A stretch of 64,000 nt of DNA from assembly GCA_964619175.1 (NCBI GenBank), contig CAZUEE010000001.1, positions 1 through 64,000 of the forward strand, given 5' to 3'. The position numbers and the translations under genes are program-made. This stretch comes from Brachyspira sp964619175. Lineage in GTDB: Bacteria > Spirochaetota > Brachyspiria > Brachyspirales > Brachyspiraceae. Below, piece by piece: positions 45,579 to 55,000 of the stretch. A model generated the notes under the pieces. That model worked only from the letters and a program-made list of their open reading frames with translations. It did no database searches and was not told the origin of the DNA. Each line of letters begins with the position of its first letter. Position 1 is the first letter of the stretch.

Positions 45579-48149
45579 ATGGGAGAGAAAGTATCAATAA
45601 CTATTAATGGTAAACTAATGAGTTTTGACTCTGAAAGAAAATTAATCGATGTTCTTAGAAATGACTGCAAATGCAAATCTGTAAAAGACGGATGTTCCGA
45701 AGGAGCATGTGGAACTTGCACCGTTTTAATAGACGGAAAAGCTATGAGAGCATGCATACAAACTATAGGTAGGTTAAAAGATAAAAAAATCCAAACTATA
45801 GAAGGATTTACAAAAAGAGAAAGAGATATTTACTCTTATGCGTTTGCAGTATGCGGGGCAGTTCAATGTGGATTTTGTATACCGGGAATGGTAGTATCCG
45901 CTAAAGGTCTAATAGATGCAAACCCAAATCCAAGTAGAATAGAAATAGTCGCCGCTATAAGAAATAATATATGTAGATGCACAGGATATAAAAAAATAAT
46001 AGACGCTATAGAATTATCGGCAAAATTATTAAGAGAAAATATAGAAGTCAAAGACTATAAGGGCAAAATAAAAGTTGGGGATAGAAGAATCGCAAGAATA
46101 GATGCAAAAGAAAAAGCTTTGGGTGAAGGTGTTTACTGCGACGATATAGAAATAGAATCTATGATTTACGGAGCAGCCGTAAGAACTAAATATCCGAGAG
46201 CAAAAATATTAAAAATCGATATATCGGAAGCCAAAGCATTAAAAGGCGTAGTAGATATAATAACTTCTAAAGATTTACCGGCAAGCAAAAAAGTAGGACA
46301 TTTATTACATGATTGGTATATTCTTATAGGTGAAGGAGAAACTACAAAATTTATTGGAGATGCCGTAGCATTAATAGTAGCAGAAGACGAAAATACTTTA
46401 AAAAAAGCTAAAGAATTGGTAAAAATAGAATATGAAGAATTACCTTTGATAAAAGACCCTAAAGAAGCGTTAAAAAAAGATTCGCCTTTAGTTCATGAAG
46501 ATAGAGAAAGTAATTTGCTCACGCATGAAATTTTAGTCAAAGGAAATGCAGACGAGGTTATAGCAAAATCTAAGTATAAAGTTACAAAACATTATGAACT
46601 GCCTTGGACAGAGCATGCGTTCTTAGAACCAGAATGCGCAATAGCCACACCTTTTAATGACGGAGTATTTATATATTCAAGCGACCAGGGAGCTTATGAT
46701 ACGCGAAGAGAAGTATCAATGGCTTTAGGAATAGAACCTGAAAAAATTATAGTAGAAAATCAATATGTTGGAGGAGGATTTGGCGGGAAGGAAGATATGA
46801 GCGTTCAACATTATGCGGCAATTATGGCGTATAGAACTAAAAGACCGGTGAAATTCAAATTAACAAGACAAGAAAGTATTTATTGGCATCCTAAACGACA
46901 TCCTATGAGTATAGATATGACTACGGCATGTGATGAAAACGGAATACTCACGGCAATGAAAGCAACTCTTATAACGGATGCCGGAGCTTACGCTTCTTTA
47001 AGTGGTCCCGTTTTACAGAGAGCTTGCACCCATGCCGCAGGTCCTTATAATTATCAAGTTATAGATATAGATGGAAAATCTGTTTATACCAACAATCCTC
47101 CTACTGGCCCTTTCAGAGGTTTTGGAGTGCCACAATCATGTTTCGCTACAGAAATGAATATAAATTTATTAGCTGAAATGTGCGGTTTAGACCCTTGGGA
47201 AATAAGATATAGAAACGCTATAAAACCCGGACAAGTTTTGCCTAATTCTCAAATAGCAGACGAATCTACCGGATTAGTTGAAACATTGGAAGCTATAAAA
47301 GAAGAATTCTATAAAAACAAAAATGTCGGTATAGCTTGCGGATTTAAAAATTCTGGGGTAGGAATGGGAATTCCAGATACCGGAAGAGTTCGTTTAATAG
47401 TAGAAGATAATAAAATTCATATACACTCTGCAGCTACATGCATAGGACAGGGAATAGGGACGGTGCTTTATCAAATAGTTGGCGAAACCTTAAATTTAAA
47501 TGACGACCAAATTATTTATCATAATCCTAACACTTCTATAGCGCCAGATTCGGGAACAACTTCTGGCTCTAGACAAACCTTAATAACTGGCGAAGCTTGT
47601 AAAAGAGCGTGTGAAAAATTAAAAGAAGAATTAGATAAGGGTAAAAAATTATCTGATTTAAATGGACAAGATTTTTATGGAGAATGGCTTACCATAACGG
47701 ATAAATTGGGGGCTGACAAACCAAATCCTGTATCTCATGTAGCTTATAGCTATGCTACTCAAATTTGTATATTAAATGACGACGGAACTATTAATAAAGT
47801 TATAGCAGCTCATGATATAGGAAAAGCTATAAATGTGGTATCTCTAGAAGGTCAAATAGAAGGAGGAGTGGTTATGTCTTTAGGCTATGCATTAACCGAA
47901 AAATTTCCACTTGAAAATTGCATCCCCAAAGTAAAATTTGGAACTTTAGGATTATTTAAAGCCGATAAAACTCCTGAAGTAGAATCTATAATAATAGAAA
48001 AAGAGGGAGTGCCTTATGCCTATGGGGCAACCGGTATAGGAGAAATTTCAAGTATACCTACAGCTCCTGCGGTAGCAGCAGCCTATTATAAAATGAATGG
48101 AGAGTTTCAAACAGAACTCCCGCTTAAGAATACTCCATATTCTAAATAA
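45579..48149 (+). CDS. xdhD: XdhD-like hydroxylase, fused 2Fe-2S and molybdopterin-binding domains
   Basis: This 856-residue fusion has residues 1-160 with the two Fe-S clusters (CSEGACGTCTVLIDG, QCGFCIPGMV and NICRCTGYKKI) and residues 165-856 with the molybdenum domains (hammerhead ARIDAKEKALGEGVYCDDI, GGGFGGKEDMSVQ, GPFRGFGVPQS, catalytic Glu822 in GATGIGEISS). It resembles E. coli XdhD, a putative hypoxanthine-type dehydrogenase. There is no FAD domain; YgfK, just upstream, is the likely electron partner. Preceded by GGAGG. It is distinct from the three-subunit enzyme on the minus arm, so the cluster encodes two Mo hydroxylases. Confidence 0.92.
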   Translation: MGEKVSITINGKLMSFDSERKLIDVLRNDCKCKSVKDGCSEGACGTCTVLIDGKAMRACIQTIGRLKDKKIQTIEGFTKRERDIYSYAFAVCGAVQCGFCIPGMVVSAKGLIDANPNPSRIEIVAAIRNNICRCTGYKKIIDAIELSAKLLRENIEVKDYKGKIKVGDRRIARIDAKEKALGEGVYCDDIEIESMIYGAAVRTKYPRAKILKIDISEAKALKGVVDIITSKDLPASKKVGHLLHDWYILIGEGETTKFIGDAVALIVAEDENTLKKAKELVKIEYEELPLIKDPKEALKKDSPLVHEDRESNLLTHEILVKGNADEVIAKSKYKVTKHYELPWTEHAFLEPECAIATPFNDGVFIYSSDQGAYDTRREVSMALGIEPEKIIVENQYVGGGFGGKEDMSVQHYAAIMAYRTKRPVKFKLTRQESIYWHPKRHPMSIDMTTACDENGILTAMKATLITDAGAYASLSGPVLQRACTHAAGPYNYQVIDIDGKSVYTNNPPTGPFRGFGVPQSCFATEMNINLLAEMCGLDPWEIRYRNAIKPGQVLPNSQIADESTGLVETLEAIKEEFYKNKNVGIACGFKNSGVGMGIPDTGRVRLIVEDNKIHIHSAATCIGQGIGTVLYQIVGETLNLNDDQIIYHNPNTSIAPDSGTTSGSRQTLITGEACKRACEKLKEELDKGKKLSDLNGQDFYGEWLTITDKLGADKPNPVSHVAYSYATQICILNDDGTINKVIAAHDIGKAINVVSLEGQIEGGVVMSLGYALTEKFPLENCIPKVKFGTLGLFKADKTPEVESIIIEKEGVPYAYGATGIGEISSIPTAPAVAAAYYKMNGEFQTELPLKNTPYSK

Positions 48150-48163
48150 ATTAATAAAATATT

Positions 48164-49012
48164 ATGGTATATAATTTAAACAAAGTAAAAAATAATCAAA
48201 TAATTATTATTAGAGGAGGAGGGGATTTAGCTACTGGAGTAGCGTTTTCTTTATATAAAGCTGGATTTAAAATTATTATATTAGAGACTCAATCCCCATC
48301 TTCTATTAGAAGGAAAGTTTCATTATCAGAAGCCATTTACGATAAATACGCAAAGGTTGAAGACATTGAAGCGGTATTGTGCGAAGATATAAATAAAGCT
48401 TTAAATCTAATATCGACAAAGAATTACAATATACCTATTTTAATAGACCCATATTGTAAATGTCTGGACAATATTAAGCCCTATTTTATAATAGACGCTA
48501 TTATGGCAAAAAAAAATTTAGGGCTTAAAAAGTCTATGGCAAAATATACTATAGCTTTAGGACCGGGATTTACTGCCAAAAAAGATTGTGATATTGTAAT
48601 AGAAACTATGCGCGGGCATTCGCTTGGAAAAATGTATTTAGAAGGCAAAGCTATAGACAATACAGGGTTGCCGGGTTATATTGGAGGAAAATCAACGGAG
48701 AGGGTTATACATGCCAGTAATGACGGTATTATAAAAAATGTAAAAGCTATAGGAGATTTCGTTTATAAAGATGAAGTTATAGCTTATATAGAAGAAAACA
48801 ACATAAGAAACAAAGTTATAGCGACTTTAGATGGACTTCTTAGAGGATTGATAAGAAACGGATATAAAGTTAAAAAGGGATTAAAAATAGCTGATATAGA
48901 CCCAAGAAAATCTGAATATGATAACTGTTTTACAATATCGGATAAATCTCGTTCTTTGGGGAATGCCGTTTTAATGGCTATGCTATATTTAATTGATAGA
49001 GAAAATATATAA
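48164..49012 (+). CDS. yqeB: YqeB family selenium-dependent molybdenum hydroxylase system protein
   Basis: This 282-residue protein has N-terminal IIIRGGGDLATGVAFSLYKAGF, Rossmann-like, then ETQSPSSIRRKVSLSEAIYD, LGPGFTAKKDCDIVIETMRGHSLG and the C-terminal KVIATLDGLLRGLIRNGYKVKKGLKIADIDPR. It belongs to the EF2563/YqeB family, which tracks genomes with selenium-dependent molybdenum hydroxylases; its exact step in labile-selenium insertion is unknown. It sits directly after the XdhD-like gene, as in other species. Confidence 0.92.
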   Translation: MVYNLNKVKNNQIIIIRGGGDLATGVAFSLYKAGFKIIILETQSPSSIRRKVSLSEAIYDKYAKVEDIEAVLCEDINKALNLISTKNYNIPILIDPYCKCLDNIKPYFIIDAIMAKKNLGLKKSMAKYTIALGPGFTAKKDCDIVIETMRGHSLGKMYLEGKAIDNTGLPGYIGGKSTERVIHASNDGIIKNVKAIGDFVYKDEVIAYIEENNIRNKVIATLDGLLRGLIRNGYKVKKGLKIADIDPRKSEYDNCFTISDKSRSLGNAVLMAMLYLIDRENI

Positions 49013-49014
49013 AT

Positions 49015-50442
49015 ATGAACAATAAATATTTAGATTTAAAAGAATTAAAAAATCATCCTAATGTATATTCTGAAGATTCTAAACCATTGGAAGATTCGCA
49101 AAGAGATTGGACCACTTGGAGTATGGCATCTCTTTGGATAGGGATAATGGTATCTATACCCGTTTATATGCTTGCCGGAGGGTTAATAGCTTCGGGAATG
49201 TCTTGGATACAAGCCATATTTACCATAGTTCTTGGACATACATTAGTGATGATACCGGCTGTTTTACTTGGGCATTTTGGAACAAAATACGGTATAGGAT
49301 TTCCGCTATTATCTAAACTTGTATTTGGACCTAAAGGAAATATATTCCCAACTTTAATAAGAGCTTTTTTAGGATGTTTTTGGTTTGGTATTCAGTCATG
49401 GATTGGAGGAACGGCAATAAACTCAATCATTATCAAATTTATTCCTAATTTAGAAGGAAATTTCCTAGTCCAGTTTATATCTTATATAATATTTCTAATT
49501 ATTAATATTTATATAGCTTTTAATGGGGTTAAAGCATTAAAAATATTCGAGCAATTTTCAGCTCCAATATTAATAATTTTATCATTGTCAGTATTAATTT
49601 GGGCATACAAAGTCGCAGGCGGATTTAGTAAAATATTTAACTATTCATCTTTAAATAACAGTAATAATTTTACACAAATATTTTTTCCAGCCCTTACTGC
49701 TATGATAGCCTTTGATAGCACAATAGCAATCAATATTTCTGATTATACAAAAAATATAAAAAAACAAAGACAACAGGTAATAGGGCAATTTTTAGGAGCG
49801 CCTTTAATGACAGCTTTTATAGTGTTAGTAGGAGTATGTGGGACTATAGCAGCTCAAATAAAATTTGGAGAAATGATTTGGAATCCAGCAGATTTAGTTT
49901 CAAAATTTGACAGTCCTATAATAGTAATTATATTTTCAATATTTATTATAATTGCTACTATGACTACAAATATACCAGCCAATCTAATACCGCCATGCAT
50001 AATTTTTTCAAATATATGGACAAAACTATTTACTTATAAAAAAGCTATATTTTTAGTTTTAGCAATTTCTATAATAGTAATGCCATGGAAAGTTTTGGAG
50101 AATCCTAATAATTATATATTTGAAGTAAACGGGGTCTTAGCAACCTTCCTTGGACCTATGACCGGAATATATTTATCATCATATTGGAATCAATATAAAA
50201 CAAATATTTGCTTATTTGATTTATATATAACCGATGGGGGAAAATATTTTTATTATAATGGATGGAATATACAGGCTATGACAATTTTATTTATTTCTAT
50301 TCTATCTGTCCTGATAGGAAAGTTTGCAAAATTATCAGTATTAAAATCTTTATACGAAAGTTCCTATGTATTTGGGCTTTTAATAAGTTTTATATTATAT
50401 GCGATAACCATTAAAATTACTAACTCAAAAAGGAGACAATAA
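49015..50442 (+). CDS. NCS1 family nucleobase/allantoin permease
   Basis: This 475-residue, 12-helix transporter of the nucleobase:cation symporter-1 family shows SQRDWTTWSMASLWIGIMVSI, the NCS1 motif FGPKGNIFPTLIRAFLGCFWFG, IAFNGVKALKIFEQFSAPIL and MTTNIPANLIPP. Family substrates include allantoin, hydantoins, cytosine, uracil and purines. It is encoded between YqeB and hydantoinase HyuA, and the stop shares a base with the hyuA start, so its cargo is probably a ring-reduced or ring-opened purine product, though this is context only. Confidence 0.88.
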   Translation: MNNKYLDLKELKNHPNVYSEDSKPLEDSQRDWTTWSMASLWIGIMVSIPVYMLAGGLIASGMSWIQAIFTIVLGHTLVMIPAVLLGHFGTKYGIGFPLLSKLVFGPKGNIFPTLIRAFLGCFWFGIQSWIGGTAINSIIIKFIPNLEGNFLVQFISYIIFLIINIYIAFNGVKALKIFEQFSAPILIILSLSVLIWAYKVAGGFSKIFNYSSLNNSNNFTQIFFPALTAMIAFDSTIAINISDYTKNIKKQRQQVIGQFLGAPLMTAFIVLVGVCGTIAAQIKFGEMIWNPADLVSKFDSPIIVIIFSIFIIIATMTTNIPANLIPPCIIFSNIWTKLFTYKKAIFLVLAISIIVMPWKVLENPNNYIFEVNGVLATFLGPMTGIYLSSYWNQYKTNICLFDLYITDGGKYFYYNGWNIQAMTILFISILSVLIGKFAKLSVLKSLYESSYVFGLLISFILYAITIKITNSKRRQ

Positions 50443-51887
50443 TGAAAACTATAATAAAAAACGGAACTATAGTAAATGCTACAGAAACATATAAAGCAGA
50501 TATTCTTATAGAAGATGAAATTATATCAAATATAGGCAATAACATTAAATGCTTTGATTCCGATATAAATATAATAGACGCTTCAAATAAATATGTTATG
50601 CCAGGCGGAGTGGATGTGCATACGCATATGGATATAGATGTTGGCATAGGGCATGCGGTAGATGACTTTTATAATGGAACAGTCGCCGCGGCATGCGGTG
50701 GGACCACAACTATAGTAGACCACATGGGATTCGGACCAAAAAATTGCGATATTACTCACCAGTTGAAACTTTATCATCAATTAGCTGATAATAATACTGT
50801 TATAGATTACAGTTTTCATGGTGTTATACAGCATGTTAATGAAAATATATTAAAAGGACTTAAAACTTTAGTAGACGAAGGTTTATCAAGCTCTAAAATA
50901 TATTTAACATACGATTATAAATTAGAAGATGATAATATTATTAGAATATTGAAAAAAATGAAAAAATTAAACGCAGTATCGGCATTTCATGCGGAAAATC
51001 ATTATATTATTGAATATTTGAAAAATAAATTTATTGAAGAAGGGAAAACTTCGCCCAAATATCATCCTTTAAGTAGACCTGTCGAAGCAGAAGCAGAAGC
51101 CATAAATAGAATAATATATTTATCAAGTTTGTCTAATAATGCCCCTATATATATAGTCCATACTTCGACTCAAAAAAGTGTCTATGAAATAATAAAAGCA
51201 AGAGAATTGGGGGCAAAAAATATATTTGTTGAAACATGTCCCCAATATTTAATTCTTACGGATAAAGAATATGATAAACCTGATGGGTTAAAATATATTA
51301 TGTCTCCTCCTTTAAGAAAAGACGAAGATAGAGAAACATTATGGGATGCAATAATAAAAGGACATATACAGGTTATTGCCACTGACCATTGCCCTTTTAG
51401 TTTTGAAAAAGATAAAATATTAGGAAAGGATAATTTTACAAAATGTCCAAATGGAGTTGGAGGAGTTGAAGAAAGATACGTCCTTATATTTTCTGAAGGA
51501 GTAATGAAGGGAAGAATAACAATAAACAAATTTGTAGAAACCTTATGCTATAATCCAGCTATTATTTATGGACTTTATCCATATAAAGGTGCTATAATAC
51601 CAAACGCCCATGCAGATATAACTATTATAGACCCTAATAAAAAAGGTATTATAACTAAAGCAAATATGCATGGAGCTTGCGATTACACAATATACGAAGG
51701 AAAAAAACTTTTATGCTCTATAGATACGGTTATTTCAAGAGGCAAAATTGTATTTAAGGATAATAAATTTTTAGGTTCAAAGGGGCACGGTAAATTTATA
51801 AAAAGAAAAACTTTAGATTATTATACGGATAGTTTTAACAAATTTAGACTTGGAAGTTTTATAAATATTGACTGCAATTCAAATTAA
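50442..51887 (+). CDS. hyuA: Dihydropyrimidinase/hydantoinase HyuA
   Basis: This 481-residue cyclic amidohydrolase has the metal motif PGGVDVHTHMDIDVG, TTTIVDHMGFG, the probable carboxylated Lys152 (SSSKIYLTYDYK), His residues in AFHAENHYIIEY and IYIVHTST, and Asp in VIATDHCPF. It opens dihydropyrimidine- or hydantoin-type rings. In the urate-degradation gene set the homologous gene opens a purine-derived imidazolidine or pyrimidine ring. Last gene of the plus arm; followed by a hairpin terminator. Confidence 0.93.
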   Translation: MKTIIKNGTIVNATETYKADILIEDEIISNIGNNIKCFDSDINIIDASNKYVMPGGVDVHTHMDIDVGIGHAVDDFYNGTVAAACGGTTTIVDHMGFGPKNCDITHQLKLYHQLADNNTVIDYSFHGVIQHVNENILKGLKTLVDEGLSSSKIYLTYDYKLEDDNIIRILKKMKKLNAVSAFHAENHYIIEYLKNKFIEEGKTSPKYHPLSRPVEAEAEAINRIIYLSSLSNNAPIYIVHTSTQKSVYEIIKARELGAKNIFVETCPQYLILTDKEYDKPDGLKYIMSPPLRKDEDRETLWDAIIKGHIQVIATDHCPFSFEKDKILGKDNFTKCPNGVGGVEERYVLIFSEGVMKGRITINKFVETLCYNPAIIYGLYPYKGAIIPNAHADITIIDPNKKGIITKANMHGACDYTIYEGKKLLCSIDTVISRGKIVFKDNKFLGSKGHGKFIKRKTLDYYTDSFNKFRLGSFINIDCNSN

Positions 51888-51955
51888 AATAATCTAGATA
51901 AATTGAAAATATTATTTAAATGCTTTGATAATTAAATTAATATAGTTAAATATAA

Positions 51956-51994
51956 AAAGGCAGGGATTATAAAAAATTATAACCCGCAGCCTTT
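51956..51994. terminator. Bidirectional hairpin terminator between hyuA and the macroglobulin gene
   Basis: A stem AAAGGC...GCCTTT continues across an internal loop to GGG/CCC and TTATAA/TTATAA pairs. On the minus strand it is followed by TTTTTATATTT, a good T-tail. It sits between two convergent genes and could serve both. Confidence 0.75.
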
Positions 51995-52007
51995 ATAAAA
52001 ATATTTA

Positions 52008-55000
52008 CTATTTAGCTTCTATAACAACTTTATGCTGTCCGTCATAACCAAATATATCGGGATTATACATCTCTTCCGCTTTAGTCGCCGGAAGCAAATA
52101 TTCACCTGGGGTAGCCGCTCGAACCACATATTTATATATATGTTCGCCTTTGTCGAGCATGTCGGCAAATAACAAAACTTTATCTTTATAATTTTCTATA
52201 TAACTAAATCCGCCCCACCATCTTTCGCTATAATTTCCCGTTATATCTTTAACTTCGCTACTTTCGGTTGCAAAACTCGAATTTAATATTCTCATTCCGC
52301 CCGCTATAGGAACATCCGCTACTACAAACTTCCTCTCGTAAGGAGCGGTAATTTTTACGGTAACGATATATTCTTCGCCTTGTTTGAAAGTATCTTTGGT
52401 TAAATCTAATATTCTGCCATCTTTGGTTTCGTAATATCTTTCAACTTTTATTCCAGCATCTCTATTAACCGCCAAATCTCTCGGAGCGTATGTTAATCGA
52501 ACTCCATAATAAAGTCTGCCTGCTCCGTTTCTTCTTATATTTGCGTTTTCGTTTTTAGAATTAATATTACTAAATCTCTCTTCCTGAAATTCTCCAAGTT
52601 CGTAAGATTTCGTAACGCTCGGATTCGTTCTATCCGAAAAAGTTTCCGACAATAAAGTCTTGCCTTGATATATAAACTCAGCTTTAAAATTTGGATTAAT
52701 ATTTTCGTATTTCTTGAAATATATATTCATAGAAGAAAACACAGAGACATTATCTTGAGTATTTAAATATCTTCCGTTTTTTCTCGTTTGAATAAGCCAA
52801 CGAACCACTTTCTCGTTTATAGGATTATCAAAACCCGTTTCTATTAAAGCGCCTAAAGCCACAGAAGTATCTCTAACAGCGGAAGAATGAATCCAATATA
52901 AATTTACGTATCTTTCTTCCAACTCATAATGAGCCGTGTTGGCATCTTCTTTTAAAGCGTTTAATATATATTGTCTAACTCTATTAAAGGCATTATTGTC
53001 GTATTTATTATAATACATAGCCCGCATTAATTGAACTTGTCCGTAAAAAGGAAGATTATTAACTTGAGGATATAATCTGTCTATTATCGCTTTAACATCT
53101 CTTAAATTATATTCGCCTTCGGCAAGAACGGAAGATATATAAGCTATAGACGATAAATCAATATATTCGTCGCTCCAAAAACTCGGAGTTTCCGCTTTGC
53201 CCGTTTTAGCATAATTATTAAGATATTCCAAAGCCAAACTTAAAGATTTTTCGTCTATATTATAACCTTCTTTTTTAGCTTTTATCATAGCATCCGCCGC
53301 ATAAGCTGTAAGCCATGGAGATACCCAAGTCTTGCTCGTCCAATATGCAAATCCGCCATCTGCCGTTTGATAGGAAGGCATATTTTTCAAAAACGATTCC
53401 ACAGAATTATCCAAATCTTCTTCCGTTCTATCCGTAAGTTTCATGTCTACAATCATTCTCTTGCTTACTATTATTGGATAGATTCTTGAAAGTTGTTGTT
53501 CCAAACACAAATAAGGATAATTCATTAAATATTCCAAACCTCCGCTCAATTCGCTGAACGCGCTTGGAGACATATAAACATCCAAACTTCCCGCCCCCGA
53601 ATAAACTTCCAAATTATTAGGAATTCTAACGCTTACATCCAAACTGTCGTTGGTCATACTCGAAAACATAGCCACAGATTCGGTAGTCATAGGAACATTT
53701 ACTTCAAAAGTTTTTTCGACTGCATCGGTATATTCTCCGCCTTTTGCAAGTATCGTAATTGTAGCAAGCCCTCTATTTGTCGCTATTATATCGAATCTTA
53801 TATCGGCATTGCCTCCTTTTGGAACGGTTATCTTTTGATTGGCGTTTTCTATACCGACATTAGAACCCACAGCTTGAATTTCTATTTCCAAATCTTCGTT
53901 CGAATAATTATATATTAAACTTCCAGCCTTAAATCTATCTTCCACATAAGCAAATTCTGGCAAAGTTGGCATAAGCATCAAATTCTTTTTAACCACAACC
54001 ACATCGTCCGAAGCTCCGAAATATCCGTCTTTATTTATAGCCGAAGCCATTATTCTAAAAGATGTAATATTATCGGGCAAATTAAAAGTAATTTTCGCTT
54101 TTCCGTTAGAATCTGTTTTTACTCTTCCTTGATAAAAAGCCGTGCTTAAGAAATTTTTTCTTATACTGAATATATCCATTCCCATAGCTGCGGAATTTTT
54201 CGCCATCATATCCGCAGATTCTTTTTCGTTTATACCGTCTCCTCCGGGAGTATCGCCCTTTTCTCCGTAATTTCTCTGCCCTATCAAATGTATTCTCGTG
54301 TCGGCACTAGCAACGCTTAAAGGTCTTGCTCCGTAGAATGTATTAAACCAATTAGGAGTTCTATATCCTATTAAATTTAAAACTCCCAAATCGACTACAC
54401 TTAGCATAATTTCCGTTTCCATAGCCTGCCCTTCTTTAGTTTCGACATATAAATCTACGCTCATCTCGTCTCTAGGCTCTCTCGTTTCATGTGATTTGGT
54501 TATTTTTACATTAAGCTCTTTTTCCCTCGGAGATACGGAAAGTCCCGCATATCCTATTTTAAATGATGGTTTTCCTTCATCCATGCCGTAATTAGTATAA
54601 GATTCGTCCTCTACCCTACCCTTAACCAAAGATACTCCGACATAAACATTTGGCAAATATTCGTTTTTAATAGGAACTTCTATCAAAGATGCGTTTCCTT
54701 CCAAATTTGTAACATAGCTGTCTATAACGAATTCTCTTTCGACTGTAACCAAAGCGGTTGCGTTTTCATAAGGAGATTTAACCATTATACGAGCAGTTTC
54801 GCCGGGAGTATATTCCTCTTTTTCGGTTATAAGTTCGAGCAAATCATCGTCAAACATAGACCAAGCAACGTAATCGCTTCCTATAACATACATATATTCG
54901 TCAGCCGCAACTTCTCTGTTTGCCGAATCTTTGGCTCTTGCTGTTACTATATATAAACCCGATTTTTTAGGAGTAAATGTATAAGAAACGGGATTTGCTC

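Noticed and set aside
30451..48149. Selenocysteine (in-frame UGA) in the hydroxylases
   Set aside because: No in-frame stop codons interrupt either large subunit. Selenium in this enzyme class is a labile cofactor, not selenocysteine.
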